Source: Caballeronia calidae (GTDB lineage Bacteria > Pseudomonadota > Gammaproteobacteria > Burkholderiales > Burkholderiaceae). Taken from it: DNA of 64,000 nucleotides. Numbering within the stretch: position 1 is the stretch's first letter; every line of letters begins with the position of its first letter. Shown piece after piece: positions 27,837-35,665 of the stretch. The position numbers and the translations under genes are program-made. The notes beneath the pieces were generated by a model, which was not told where the DNA came from, ran no database searches, and saw only the letters and a list, made by a program, of their open reading frames with translations. Where the stretch lies: contig NZ_FCOX02000023.1 of the NCBI RefSeq assembly GCF_900044055.2, positions 1-64,000 of the forward strand, given 5' to 3'.

Positions 27837-29056
27837 GACTTCGCTCCGGCAACGGCCAGTTCACGACCTTCTAGTGTGGCGATCTCCTCGTCGGCGAAAC
27901 CGAACTCGGCAAGTACTTCAGCCGTGTGTTGTCCGAGCGTAGGCGGCGCACGGCGGTAAGCCGCCGGGCTGCCGTGAAAATTCACCGGACTCGCGATGTT
28001 CGTCACCCTGCCCGCAAGCGGATGTTCGATCTCGACGACCGCGTGGTTATACGCGATCTGCGGGTCCTCCGTCAGAGCGGTGTGATAGTCCTGCACGATC
28101 GCGCATGGCACGTCCGCGGCACTAAGATGCGCCACCCAGTATTCGGCGGTATGCAGCAGAAACTGCTGTTCGAGGATCACGTCGAGCGCGTGCCGATTCG
28201 CAGTCCGCGCGGTGTTGCCGACAAAGCGTTCATCGCTCAGCAAGTCTTCGCGGCCCAACGCCCGGCAAAGGTTCTGCCAGAATTTCTCGGTGAAGCAGGC
28301 CGCGAAGAAATAGCGGCCATCGGACCCCTGATAGTTGCGATATGGCACCATCGTCGGATGGCCGCTGCCGAGGCGCTCCGGCGCTTTGCCGCTTCTTAGC
28401 GTCTCGCCGTCGCGCGGGATGGTGCTGAAAAGCGCGGCCGACAGCAGCGACGTATCGATGCGCTGCCCTTCGCCATGCCGTTCGCGGTGCAACAACGCCG
28501 CCGAAATCCCGAACGCGATCAGCGCAGCCGCGCCGAAGTCGGGCAACGGCGCCCCGAGCCGGACCGGATTGCCGCCGGCTTCGCCCGTCATGTCCATGAG
28601 ACCCGCCACGGCCTGCACGATCGGATCGTTCGCGGGCCATGCGGCGTAAGGACCGCTTTGTCCGAATGCCGACACGCTTGCATAGACGATCATCGGATTG
28701 CGCGCTTTCACGGCCTCGTAGCCGATGCCGAGCCGATCCACCGTGCCCGGCCGGAAGTTTTCGACGACGACATCCGCCTGCTCCGCCATGCGCAGGAATG
28801 CATCCCGTCCTTTCGGGGACTTCAGGTCCAGGCGGATGCTGCGCTTGTTACGGTTCTGCGACAGGAACTGGACGCTTTCCCCCGCGACGAATTGATTGCC
28901 GAGATTGCGCGAGAGGTCACCGGCCTTCGGTTCCTCCACCTTGATCACGTCCGCGCCCAGGTCGGCGAGCAGCACCGTACCGACCGGACCCGCGGTCATA
29001 ACGGTGAGATCCAGAATGCGGTAGCCCGACAACGGGCCGACTTGCTTCTTATCCAT
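27833..29056 (-). CDS. Family III CoA-transferase (CaiB/BaiF)
   Basis: A 407-residue class III CoA-transferase. It has the N-terminal LSGYRILDLT...GPVGTVLLADLGADVIKVE block, NRNKRSIRLDLK, and the catalytic aspartate in ANDPIVQAVAGL. It moves CoA from a donor such as succinyl-CoA to a carboxylate, a cost-saving activation step typical of dicarboxylate and carnitine-like pathways. I start at ATG 29056 (MDKKQVG), which has AGGCGG upstream; the open frame extends further but only into the preceding gene. It overlaps both neighbours, consistent with one transcript. Confidence 0.88.
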   Translation of the reverse strand: MDKKQVGPLSGYRILDLTVMTAGPVGTVLLADLGADVIKVEEPKAGDLSRNLGNQFVAGESVQFLSQNRNKRSIRLDLKSPKGRDAFLRMAEQADVVVENFRPGTVDRLGIGYEAVKARNPMIVYASVSAFGQSGPYAAWPANDPIVQAVAGLMDMTGEAGGNPVRLGAPLPDFGAAALIAFGISAALLHRERHGEGQRIDTSLLSAALFSTIPRDGETLRSGKAPERLGSGHPTMVPYRNYQGSDGRYFFAACFTEKFWQNLCRALGREDLLSDERFVGNTARTANRHALDVILEQQFLLHTAEYWVAHLSAADVPCAIVQDYHTALTEDPQIAYNHAVVEIEHPLAGRVTNIASPVNFHGSPAAYRRAPPTLGQHTAEVLAEFGFADEEIATLEGRELAVAGAKS

Positions 29057-30827
29057 GATTTGCCGCCTGCGAATGCGATGCGTGCGTGAGTTCCGCACCG
29101 GGGTAATCGAGCACGTCGAAGGTGAGACGGAACGGGTCGGCCTCACCGCGCGTGATGGTCAATGCGTGACTGAAATGCGCGTCGTCGCGCTCGGGACAGT
29201 CGGTGCGATAGTGGCTGCTGCGCGATTCGCGCCGCTCGATACACGCCTGCACGATGACGTCGGCAGTCGTCGCCATATTGTCGATCGTCAACGCGTCGAT
29301 CACCTGCGGCGGCGTGGCCCCGCCCCCTGCGGCGAACTCCGCGCGCGCCTCGCGAGCGGCGGCCAACGCGATGTTCAGGCCGCTTTCCGTCTTCTCGACG
29401 AGGCAATGCGCCTGCATCGCCGCACGCAGATCCGAGGCGATACGTCGAGCGTCGAACGACGCATTCGGTTTGAGCGCCGTTTCGAGGCGCCGTGCAAGCG
29501 GCGCCACATCGGACGTGCCGGGCGCCGCGCTGCCGCGTGCGAATGCGGCCGCACCCACGCCCGCGCGATGGCCGAAAACCTGACCTTCCGCAAGCGAGTT
29601 GCCGCCCGGACGATCCGGACCGCGCACGCCGCCCGCGAGTTCGCCGATCACGAAGAGCCCCTCGATGGTCGACATCGCGTCGGTGTCGGTCATCCGGACA
29701 CCGCCATTCAGGCATTGAAAAGCAATCCCGACCTCGAGCAGATCACGCTTCGGATCGAGTCCCTTGGCGCGCATCCAGCGCATGGTGTTCGGAATGGTGG
29801 CCGCTAGGCGTTCCTCGGCGATGTCGGCGAAAGAGAACTGCACCGCGCCGCGCTCCGTGCCTCTGCCCTGCGCGATTTCCGTCGCGATCGCGATATCGAT
29901 ATAGCGCGACTCGTTCGAGATCGTGAACGGGAACACTTTCTCGTCCATCGCAGCCTCGGGCGTCACGCCCGTCGGCAGATAGTCCGGGAGGAATTCGTGA
30001 CCGTCGCGATTGAGCATCTTCGGATGCAGGATGAAGCACGACTTGCTGAAGAGTTGCACGTAAGGGTGCACCATCGCCGGCCCAAACTGATGGAACTCCA
30101 TGTTCACGAGTTCCGCGCCGTGGCGGAAGCAGACCGCCTGGCCGTCGCCGGTCATCTCCGCCGTCGACACCTGCTGCGAGAACAGGCCGTGCGCGCCGCC
30201 CGTGCCAAGCACGACGGCCCCCGCCGAAACCACCAGCAGCCGCCGCGATTCGAGGTCCATCGCAACCACGCCGCTCACGCGTCCTGTCGAGTCGCGCAGG
30301 AGATCGATCAACGCCGCTGGCTGACGGGTCTCGACACCAAGCTTTCTGGCTTCGTCCGCGAGCGCGCTCACGAAGGCCTTGCCGGTTTTGCCCTTGACGC
30401 CAAGCGCGCGCGCATAGCTGCCGAAGTCGCTGCGGATGAGCTTATAGCCATCGTCGAAGCGGTCGAACGGCACGCCGAGTTCGATCAGGTCAGCGATGCG
30501 CTTCGGTGCGTCCTCCGCCAGAACGCGCACCAGGTCGCGGTCGATGAAGCCGGCTGCCGGACGCATCGTGTCTTCGTAGTGCACGGTTGCGCTATCGTCG
30601 GGACTGCCGTAGCCGGATGCCCCCATGCTCATGATTTCGCTCGCGCCGTGCACCGTGCTGCCACCCTGTCCAACCGGCGCCTTGGCCAGCATGAGGACCT
30701 TCGCACCCGCCTGCGCCGCGGACACGGCAGCGCGCGACGCCGCGCCGCCACCGCCGACCACCACCACGTCGGCTTGCGCGTGGTCGACGCCAAAGCCGAA
30801 TTTCTCCAACGTCCGAACTGCCGTCAC
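29049..30827 (-). CDS. FAD-dependent oxidoreductase, fumarate reductase/succinate dehydrogenase flavoprotein type
   Basis: A 592-residue flavoprotein with the SdhA/FrdA/aspartate oxidase architecture. It shows the dinucleotide fold VVVGGGGAASRAAVSAAQAG near residues 22-41, GQGGSTVHGASE, the capping-domain segment MTGDGQAVCFRHGAELVNME, the active-site arginine in GPDRPGGNSLAEGQ, and the C-terminal SSHYRTDCPERDD. The His needed for covalent FAD in SdhA (SHT) is absent, so FAD is probably non-covalent. No partner iron-sulfur or membrane anchor subunit is encoded, so electrons may go to the ETF or another carrier. It likely inserts or removes a C=C bond next to a carboxylate. GTG start with GGAGA upstream. 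Confidence 0.82.
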   Translation of the reverse strand: MTAVRTLEKFGFGVDHAQADVVVVGGGGAASRAAVSAAQAGAKVLMLAKAPVGQGGSTVHGASEIMSMGASGYGSPDDSATVHYEDTMRPAAGFIDRDLVRVLAEDAPKRIADLIELGVPFDRFDDGYKLIRSDFGSYARALGVKGKTGKAFVSALADEARKLGVETRQPAALIDLLRDSTGRVSGVVAMDLESRRLLVVSAGAVVLGTGGAHGLFSQQVSTAEMTGDGQAVCFRHGAELVNMEFHQFGPAMVHPYVQLFSKSCFILHPKMLNRDGHEFLPDYLPTGVTPEAAMDEKVFPFTISNESRYIDIAIATEIAQGRGTERGAVQFSFADIAEERLAATIPNTMRWMRAKGLDPKRDLLEVGIAFQCLNGGVRMTDTDAMSTIEGLFVIGELAGGVRGPDRPGGNSLAEGQVFGHRAGVGAAAFARGSAAPGTSDVAPLARRLETALKPNASFDARRIASDLRAAMQAHCLVEKTESGLNIALAAAREARAEFAAGGGATPPQVIDALTIDNMATTADVIVQACIERRESRSSHYRTDCPERDDAHFSHALTITRGEADPFRLTFDVLDYPGAELTHASHSQAANHG

Positions 30828-30839
30828 GTCTGTCTCCGC

Positions 30840-32021
30840 TTACGATTTGAGCGCGCGTGCCACGATGTTGCGCTGAATTTGATTGGTGCCACCGAAGATC
30901 TGGAACATCTTGGCTTCGCGGTAATGACGCTGCATCGCGTATTCGGCGGAATAGCCATTGGCGCCCATGATCTGGATGCCGTCGGTCGCGACCTGCACGT
31001 AGGTGTCCGACGCGAAATACTTCGCCTGCGACGACTCGACGTCGCAGTTTTCGCCTTCGTCGAGCAGCTTCGCGGCCCGAAACGCCATCAGCCGGGCGGC
31101 ATCCACGCGCGTCTGCATATCGGCGAGCAGATGCGACACGGCCTGGAAATCGATGATCGACTGCCCGAACTGTTTGCGGTCGTTCGCATACCAGCGGGCA
31201 AGATCGATCGCCGCCTGCGCGCCGCCCACGCACATCGCCGACAACGCGATGCGCTCCTTCGACAGCACCGTGGTGAGCTTCTTCCAACCCACGTGCAGGC
31301 CGCCCACGATCATGTCTTGCGGGACACGCACGCCGTCGTACACCACTTCGCAGGTCCGGATAGCGTGGCCGCCGAGCAAATCGATCGGATTGATGGTCAA
31401 ACCTCTGGATTCCTTCGGTACGAGGAAGAGGCTGATCCCGTCGTGCTTCTTCGCTTCCGGATTGGTGCGCACCGCGGTCAGAATGTAGTCGGCCTGCAGT
31501 GCACCGGAAATCCACATCTTCGTGCCGTCGAGAATGAAGTCGTTTCCGTCGGCCACGCCGCGCGTCGTCAGCGAGGCGGCATCCGAGCCGGAGCCGTTTT
31601 CGCTCAGCGCAAAGGCGAGAAAGGCACGCCCTTCGGCCAGCTTCGGCAACACCAGCGCCTTGATGTCGTGTGTAGCGAAGCGCGCCAGCGCGCCGCCCGA
31701 CATGTTCACGTTGGCGTTCCAGAAGCGCGCGAGCGCAATGGTGTGATATGCGACGACTTCCAGATAAGCGGCCATGTCGAGATAGCCGCCGATGCCGCCG
31801 TATTCTTCGGGCAGCGTGATGCCGAACCAGCCCTGTTCGGCGGCCACCTTCACGAGTTCCAGTGGGAAGCGCTTCTCTTCGTCGCACTGGCGCACGTATT
31901 CCGGCGATGCATGGCGCGTCAGCACCCGATTCACCGAATCTCTAAACTCGAATTGATCGGCATTCAGGTAGGGTTTCAGGTCGCGCCGGTTGACCAGATT
32001 GCTTGCGTATTCGGGATTCAC
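30840..32021 (-). CDS. Acyl-CoA dehydrogenase
   Basis: A 393-residue acyl-CoA dehydrogenase that should oxidise the CoA ester made by the neighbouring transferase and reduce ETF. The three domains are complete: LPEEYGG, FALSENGSGSDAASL (FAD-contacting loop), GTKMWISGA, and the C-terminal helical bundle with QIMGANGYSAEYAMQR. At the position of the usual catalytic Glu in YEGT the sequence reads FGGTNQIQRN; the base may instead be the Glu in SKERIALS, as in isovaleryl-CoA dehydrogenase. The open frame is longer, but GTG 32021 has AAGGAG upstream and gives VNPEYASNL. Confidence 0.86.
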   Translation of the reverse strand: MNPEYASNLVNRRDLKPYLNADQFEFRDSVNRVLTRHASPEYVRQCDEEKRFPLELVKVAAEQGWFGITLPEEYGGIGGYLDMAAYLEVVAYHTIALARFWNANVNMSGGALARFATHDIKALVLPKLAEGRAFLAFALSENGSGSDAASLTTRGVADGNDFILDGTKMWISGALQADYILTAVRTNPEAKKHDGISLFLVPKESRGLTINPIDLLGGHAIRTCEVVYDGVRVPQDMIVGGLHVGWKKLTTVLSKERIALSAMCVGGAQAAIDLARWYANDRKQFGQSIIDFQAVSHLLADMQTRVDAARLMAFRAAKLLDEGENCDVESSQAKYFASDTYVQVATDGIQIMGANGYSAEYAMQRHYREAKMFQIFGGTNQIQRNIVARALKS

Positions 32022-32041
32022 TATGTCTCCTTCTTTACCGA

Positions 32042-32878
32042 TCAGGATGCCTTGCGTTGCGCCGTCTCTTGTTCCGCTTGGCCGAGCGGGATGGCACGCA
32101 ACATCTGCGAACGCGACTTCGCCCCCGTCATCAGGAACGCAAGGTCCGAGCCGCTGAGAATGAAACGCGCGCCTTTTTGCACGTAGGCGGTCATCAATGC
32201 CTCGTCGTACACGCCGCCCACGCCCGGCACCTTGCCGTGCCGGTGACAGGCGGCGCACACGGCGTCGATGGCGGCCGCCACACGTACATGGCCGAGTTGT
32301 CCGGTGATACCGAGATCCGCCGCAAGATCGGTCGCGCCGACGAGCAGCACGTCAATGCCCGGCACGGCCGCGATCGCGTCGGCGTTCTCGAGCCCTTCGC
32401 GGGTTTCGATCATCGCCACGACCAGCACCTCGTCATTGATCGCGCGAACCACATCGGCGATCGGAAGAGCCTGAAAGCCGACCTGCGGCAACATGCCCGG
32501 GATCGACCGTCCGCCGGCTGGCGGGAAGCGGCACATGTCGGCGATCCGCGCAGCCTGCTCGGGCGTACTCACGTGCGGCACCACGATGCCCATCGCGCCG
32601 GTATCGAGCAGTCGAGTGGCGTGGAACGGCTCGTGTCCCGGCACGCGGATGATCGGCGTCACACCGCCCACCAGAGCGGCGGCGCAAATCTGCGCGGCCG
32701 TGTCGATGTCCATCGAGTTGTGTTCCATATCGATGAACAGCCAGTCGAAACCCGCCGTCTGCGCGATCTGCGCGATATCGACGGTGCGGGCCTGGCGCAG
32801 CCCCATGCCGAGTGCCAGTTCACCCGCGGCGAGTTGCGCTTTCGCGTGATTCTTGATGCTTCGCATGATCGATCCCAT
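32042..32878 (-). CDS. HpcH/HpaI-family class II aldolase
   Basis: A 278-residue metal-dependent aldolase of the HpaI (4-hydroxy-2-oxoheptanedioate aldolase) group. The expected active-site residues are visible: His53 in DMEHNS, Arg78 in IIRVPG, metal ligand Glu158 in AMIETREG, and metal ligand Asp184 in GATDLAADLG. The family cleaves 4-hydroxy-2-oxoacids to pyruvate and an aldehyde; a dehydrogenase gene for such an aldehyde lies immediately upstream. The ATG at 32878 follows the dehydrogenase stop without a gap; ATG 32866 is an alternative. Confidence 0.85.
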   Translation of the reverse strand: MGSIMRSIKNHAKAQLAAGELALGMGLRQARTVDIAQIAQTAGFDWLFIDMEHNSMDIDTAAQICAAALVGGVTPIIRVPGHEPFHATRLLDTGAMGIVVPHVSTPEQAARIADMCRFPPAGGRSIPGMLPQVGFQALPIADVVRAINDEVLVVAMIETREGLENADAIAAVPGIDVLLVGATDLAADLGITGQLGHVRVAAAIDAVCAACHRHGKVPGVGGVYDEALMTAYVQKGARFILSGSDLAFLMTGAKSRSQMLRAIPLGQAEQETAQRKAS

Positions 32879-34360
32879 TCAGGCGGTGGCGTCGAGCGGC
32901 TCGTCGTTCGCCAGTTCGAGGTTGATGAATTTGGTGTCCATGTAGTCGCGGATCGCGTTCGGTCCGCCTTCCCGTCCGAACCCACTGTCCTTGCTGCCGC
33001 CGAATGGCGTCTCCGCCGTCGACGCCACGAACGTATTCACGCCGATCACGCCGGCCTGCAGACGCTCCGTGGTTTCCAGCGTGTTGCGCATCGAGCGCGT
33101 GAAGACATACGCCGCGAGCGCGAACGGCAGCCGGTTCGCCTCGGTGATGACTTCGTCCATCGTCGCGAACGGGGTGAGCGTCCCGACGGGGCCGAACGGT
33201 TCGTCGTTCATCAGGCCGATGTGCGAAGCGGGATTGGCGACGAGCGTCGGCTCGTAGAACCAGCCGCGACCGAATGGCGCGGGGCGCCGCCCACCGCACA
33301 GCACGCTGGCGCCTTCACCGACGGCTTCATCGACGAGACGTTCGATCGCGTCGCGGCGCTTCGACGTGGTCAGCGGTCCCAGATCGGTGTCCTGCTGCAA
33401 CGGATCGCCGACGCGGAGCGCTTTGGAGCGCTCGACCAGCGCCTTCACGGTCTTGTCGAAGATCGATTCATGGATGTAGAAACGAGTCGGGGATGCGCAA
33501 ACCTGGCCCGCATTGCGGAACTTGCCCAGCGACGCGAGGTGCGCGAAAGCGCCGATGTCAGCGTCGCGATGCACGATCACGGGCGCATGGCCGCCGAGTT
33601 CCATCGTGACCTTCTTGAGGGTCTGCGCGGACATTTCGACGATCTGACGGCCGATAGGCACCGAACCGGTGAAGCTGATCTTCGCCACGCGCGGGTCGGC
33701 CATGATCCTCGGCGTAATGGTGTCGGCTTTGCCGATCACCAGATTGACTGCGCCTTCTGGGAACCCGGCATCGACGAAACAGCGCACCAGTGCCATCGTC
33801 GCGCCCGCCGCTTCGTTTGACGGCCTGATCACGATCGCGTTGCCGGCGGCCAGCGCCGGGCCCATCTTGCGGGCCAGCAGTAGCAGCGGGAAATTCCACG
33901 GCGTGAAGGCGGCGACCACCCCGAGCGGCTCGTAATGCACCAGATACCGTCCGCCCTTGACGCGACTTTCGTAAGACATGCCGAACACACGGCGCGCTTC
34001 ATCGGCGAACCAGTCGATCGACTCAGCGGACGCGTGGGCTTCCCCACTGGCCTGTGCGATCGGCTTGCCTGTTTCCAGCGCCACGATTCGCGCAAGCTGC
34101 GGCGTGCGTTCGCGGATGAGCGTCGCAGCCCGGCGCAGCAGCGCTGAGCGCTCCCATGGTGTGAGCTTGCGCATTGCGGCCGAGGCCTCAGTCGCGGCGT
34201 CGACGGCCTCGGTCACCTGCGCCTGGCTGGCCAGTGGCATGTAGCCCAGCCGCTCTTCCGTCGCCGGATTGATCGAGAGCTGGCCGTCGTCAGCCGTTGC
34301 GGCTTTCCAGCGGCCTCCGAGCAGCAAGCCGTGCTCGCGGTAGTGCGCCTCTAGTTCCAT
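32879..34360 (-). CDS. Aldehyde dehydrogenase, succinate-semialdehyde dehydrogenase (GabD-like)
   Basis: A 493-residue aldehyde dehydrogenase closest in pattern to NAD(P)-dependent succinate-semialdehyde dehydrogenases. Catalytic Asn156 (TPWNFP), Glu254 (MELGGHAP) and Cys288 (NAGQVCAS) are present. The lysine that normally contacts the cofactor ribose in VxKPSE is arginine here (VIRPSNE, residues 177-183). It is the first gene of the eight-gene operon, with AGGAGG before the ATG. It probably oxidises the aldehyde released by the adjacent aldolase; a dicarboxylic semialdehyde is the natural guess. Confidence 0.86.
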   Translation of the reverse strand: MELEAHYREHGLLLGGRWKAATADDGQLSINPATEERLGYMPLASQAQVTEAVDAATEASAAMRKLTPWERSALLRRAATLIRERTPQLARIVALETGKPIAQASGEAHASAESIDWFADEARRVFGMSYESRVKGGRYLVHYEPLGVVAAFTPWNFPLLLLARKMGPALAAGNAIVIRPSNEAAGATMALVRCFVDAGFPEGAVNLVIGKADTITPRIMADPRVAKISFTGSVPIGRQIVEMSAQTLKKVTMELGGHAPVIVHRDADIGAFAHLASLGKFRNAGQVCASPTRFYIHESIFDKTVKALVERSKALRVGDPLQQDTDLGPLTTSKRRDAIERLVDEAVGEGASVLCGGRRPAPFGRGWFYEPTLVANPASHIGLMNDEPFGPVGTLTPFATMDEVITEANRLPFALAAYVFTRSMRNTLETTERLQAGVIGVNTFVASTAETPFGGSKDSGFGREGGPNAIRDYMDTKFINLELANDEPLDATA

Positions 34361-34455
34361 TTGCTTCCTCCTGACGGGTATGGCGGATGTTCCCGGCTTT
34401 GTAGGTGCTTTCCCGGGGACTCTCTTGCATGCACTCTTTTATTTATATGAACACC

Positions 34456-34479
34456 TTGACATCAAAGTGTCAACACTTT
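34456..34479. promoter_or_regulatory. Overlapping palindromes, candidate operator of the divergent catabolic operons
   Basis: Two overlapping perfect palindromes lie between the divergent semialdehyde dehydrogenase and TRAP genes: TTGACA-N6-TGTCAA (34456-34473) and AAAGTGT-CA-ACACTTT (34464-34479). The surrounding bases are strikingly AT-rich compared with the genes. TTGACA could also serve as a -35 box, so a bound repressor would block transcription. The GntR regulator encoded at 37613 is the natural candidate to bind here. Confidence 0.6.
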
Positions 34480-34601
34480 TAGAGTGTGTGTCAGCGAAAT
34501 GCATTCATCCGCATGCACTTTGCCTAGCGGAAGATTCAACAAGAACGCCACCGGCGCCGCCGAATGCCTCACCTAGCATTCCTTTCCATGGAGCGAGACA
34601 A

Positions 34602-35630
34602 ATGAGTTTGTATTCCCGTCGTACCTTTCTTCAGACTCTCGGAGCCGCCACGGCGGCCGTGACGGGGACCGGCGTCCTGCCGTCGCTCGCTCGAGCGCAG
34701 ACCGCGCAGTTCAAGCTGAAGTACGCGAACAATCTCGCGCTGTCCCATCCGCTCAACGTTCGCGCGAAAGAAGCCGCGGACGCCATCAAGAAGGAATCCG
34801 GCGGCCGGGTCGAGTTGCAGATTTTCCCGAACGGTCAGATGGGCACGGATACCGACATGCTGTCGCAGGTTAGATCGGGCGCCATCGACTTCCTGACCCA
34901 GGGTGGCGTGGTGCTGTCGACGCTCGTGCCGGTCTCGGCGATCAACGGCATCGGCTTTGCGTTCAAGGATTACAACCAGGTCTGGGCAGCCATGGACGGC
35001 GAGCTCGGCAGCCACATCCGCGCGGCGATCTCGAAAGTCGGGCTCGTCGCGATGGAGAAACCGTGGGACAACGGCTTTCGGCATCTCACGAGCTCGGTGA
35101 AGCCAGTGCAAAGCCCGGCCGACCTTAAAGGCCTAAAGATTCGCGTGCCGGTCAGCCCCCTTTGGACCTCGATGTTCAAGGCGCTCGACGCCTCGCCCAC
35201 CAGCATCAACTTCAGCGAGGCGTATTCGGCGCTGCAAACCAAGGTCGTTGATGCAGAAGAAAATCCCCTCGCGCTGATCGAAACCGGACGCTTCTATGAA
35301 GTCCAGAAGTTCTGCTCGTTGACCGGCCATATCTGGGACGGCTTCTGGTTTCTCGGCAACGCGCGGTCCTGGGGCAAGCTGCCACCGGACTTGCAGACGA
35401 TCGTGGCGAAACACCTGAATGCGGCCGCAGTGGCTGAACGCGCGGACGTCGCCGCACTGAGCACATCGCTGATCGACAAGTTGCAATCGCACGGCATGGC
35501 GTTCAACAAGCCCGATATCCAGCCGTTCCGCGCCTCGCTGCAAAAAGCCGGCTTTTACGATCAGTGGCGCAAGAAATATGGCGATGAAGCCTGGGCGTTG
35601 CTCGAAAAATACACGCAGAAGTTCGCATGA
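34602..35630 (+). CDS. TRAP transporter solute-binding protein (DctP family)
   Basis: A 342-residue periplasmic binding protein of a TRAP transporter, which captures a carboxylate for import. The N-terminus carries a twin-arginine signal (SRRTFLQTLG, hydrophobic stretch, then LARAQTA as the cleavage region), so it may be exported folded by Tat. The mature part has DctP features such as FPNGQMGTDTDML, LKGLKIRVPVSPLW and the helix with FSEAYSALQTKVVDAEEN. GGAG lies before ATG 34602. It heads the plus-strand arm of the divergent cluster and presumably delivers the substrate of the minus-strand operon. Confidence 0.88.
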   Translation: MSLYSRRTFLQTLGAATAAVTGTGVLPSLARAQTAQFKLKYANNLALSHPLNVRAKEAADAIKKESGGRVELQIFPNGQMGTDTDMLSQVRSGAIDFLTQGGVVLSTLVPVSAINGIGFAFKDYNQVWAAMDGELGSHIRAAISKVGLVAMEKPWDNGFRHLTSSVKPVQSPADLKGLKIRVPVSPLWTSMFKALDASPTSINFSEAYSALQTKVVDAEENPLALIETGRFYEVQKFCSLTGHIWDGFWFLGNARSWGKLPPDLQTIVAKHLNAAAVAERADVAALSTSLIDKLQSHGMAFNKPDIQPFRASLQKAGFYDQWRKKYGDEAWALLEKYTQKFA

Positions 35631-35665
35631 GCGCGGACCATCGAAGAGTTTCCGGAGAGCAAGTC

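Noticed and set aside
29997..32186. A 729-codon plus-strand frame opposite the flavoprotein and acyl-CoA dehydrogenase genes
   Set aside because: Antisense shadow of two well-supported genes; composition is His/Arg/Ala-rich and no ribosome site.
32003..33820. A 605-codon plus-strand frame opposite the aldolase and semialdehyde dehydrogenase genes
   Set aside because: Antisense shadow; both minus-strand genes have intact catalytic residues.
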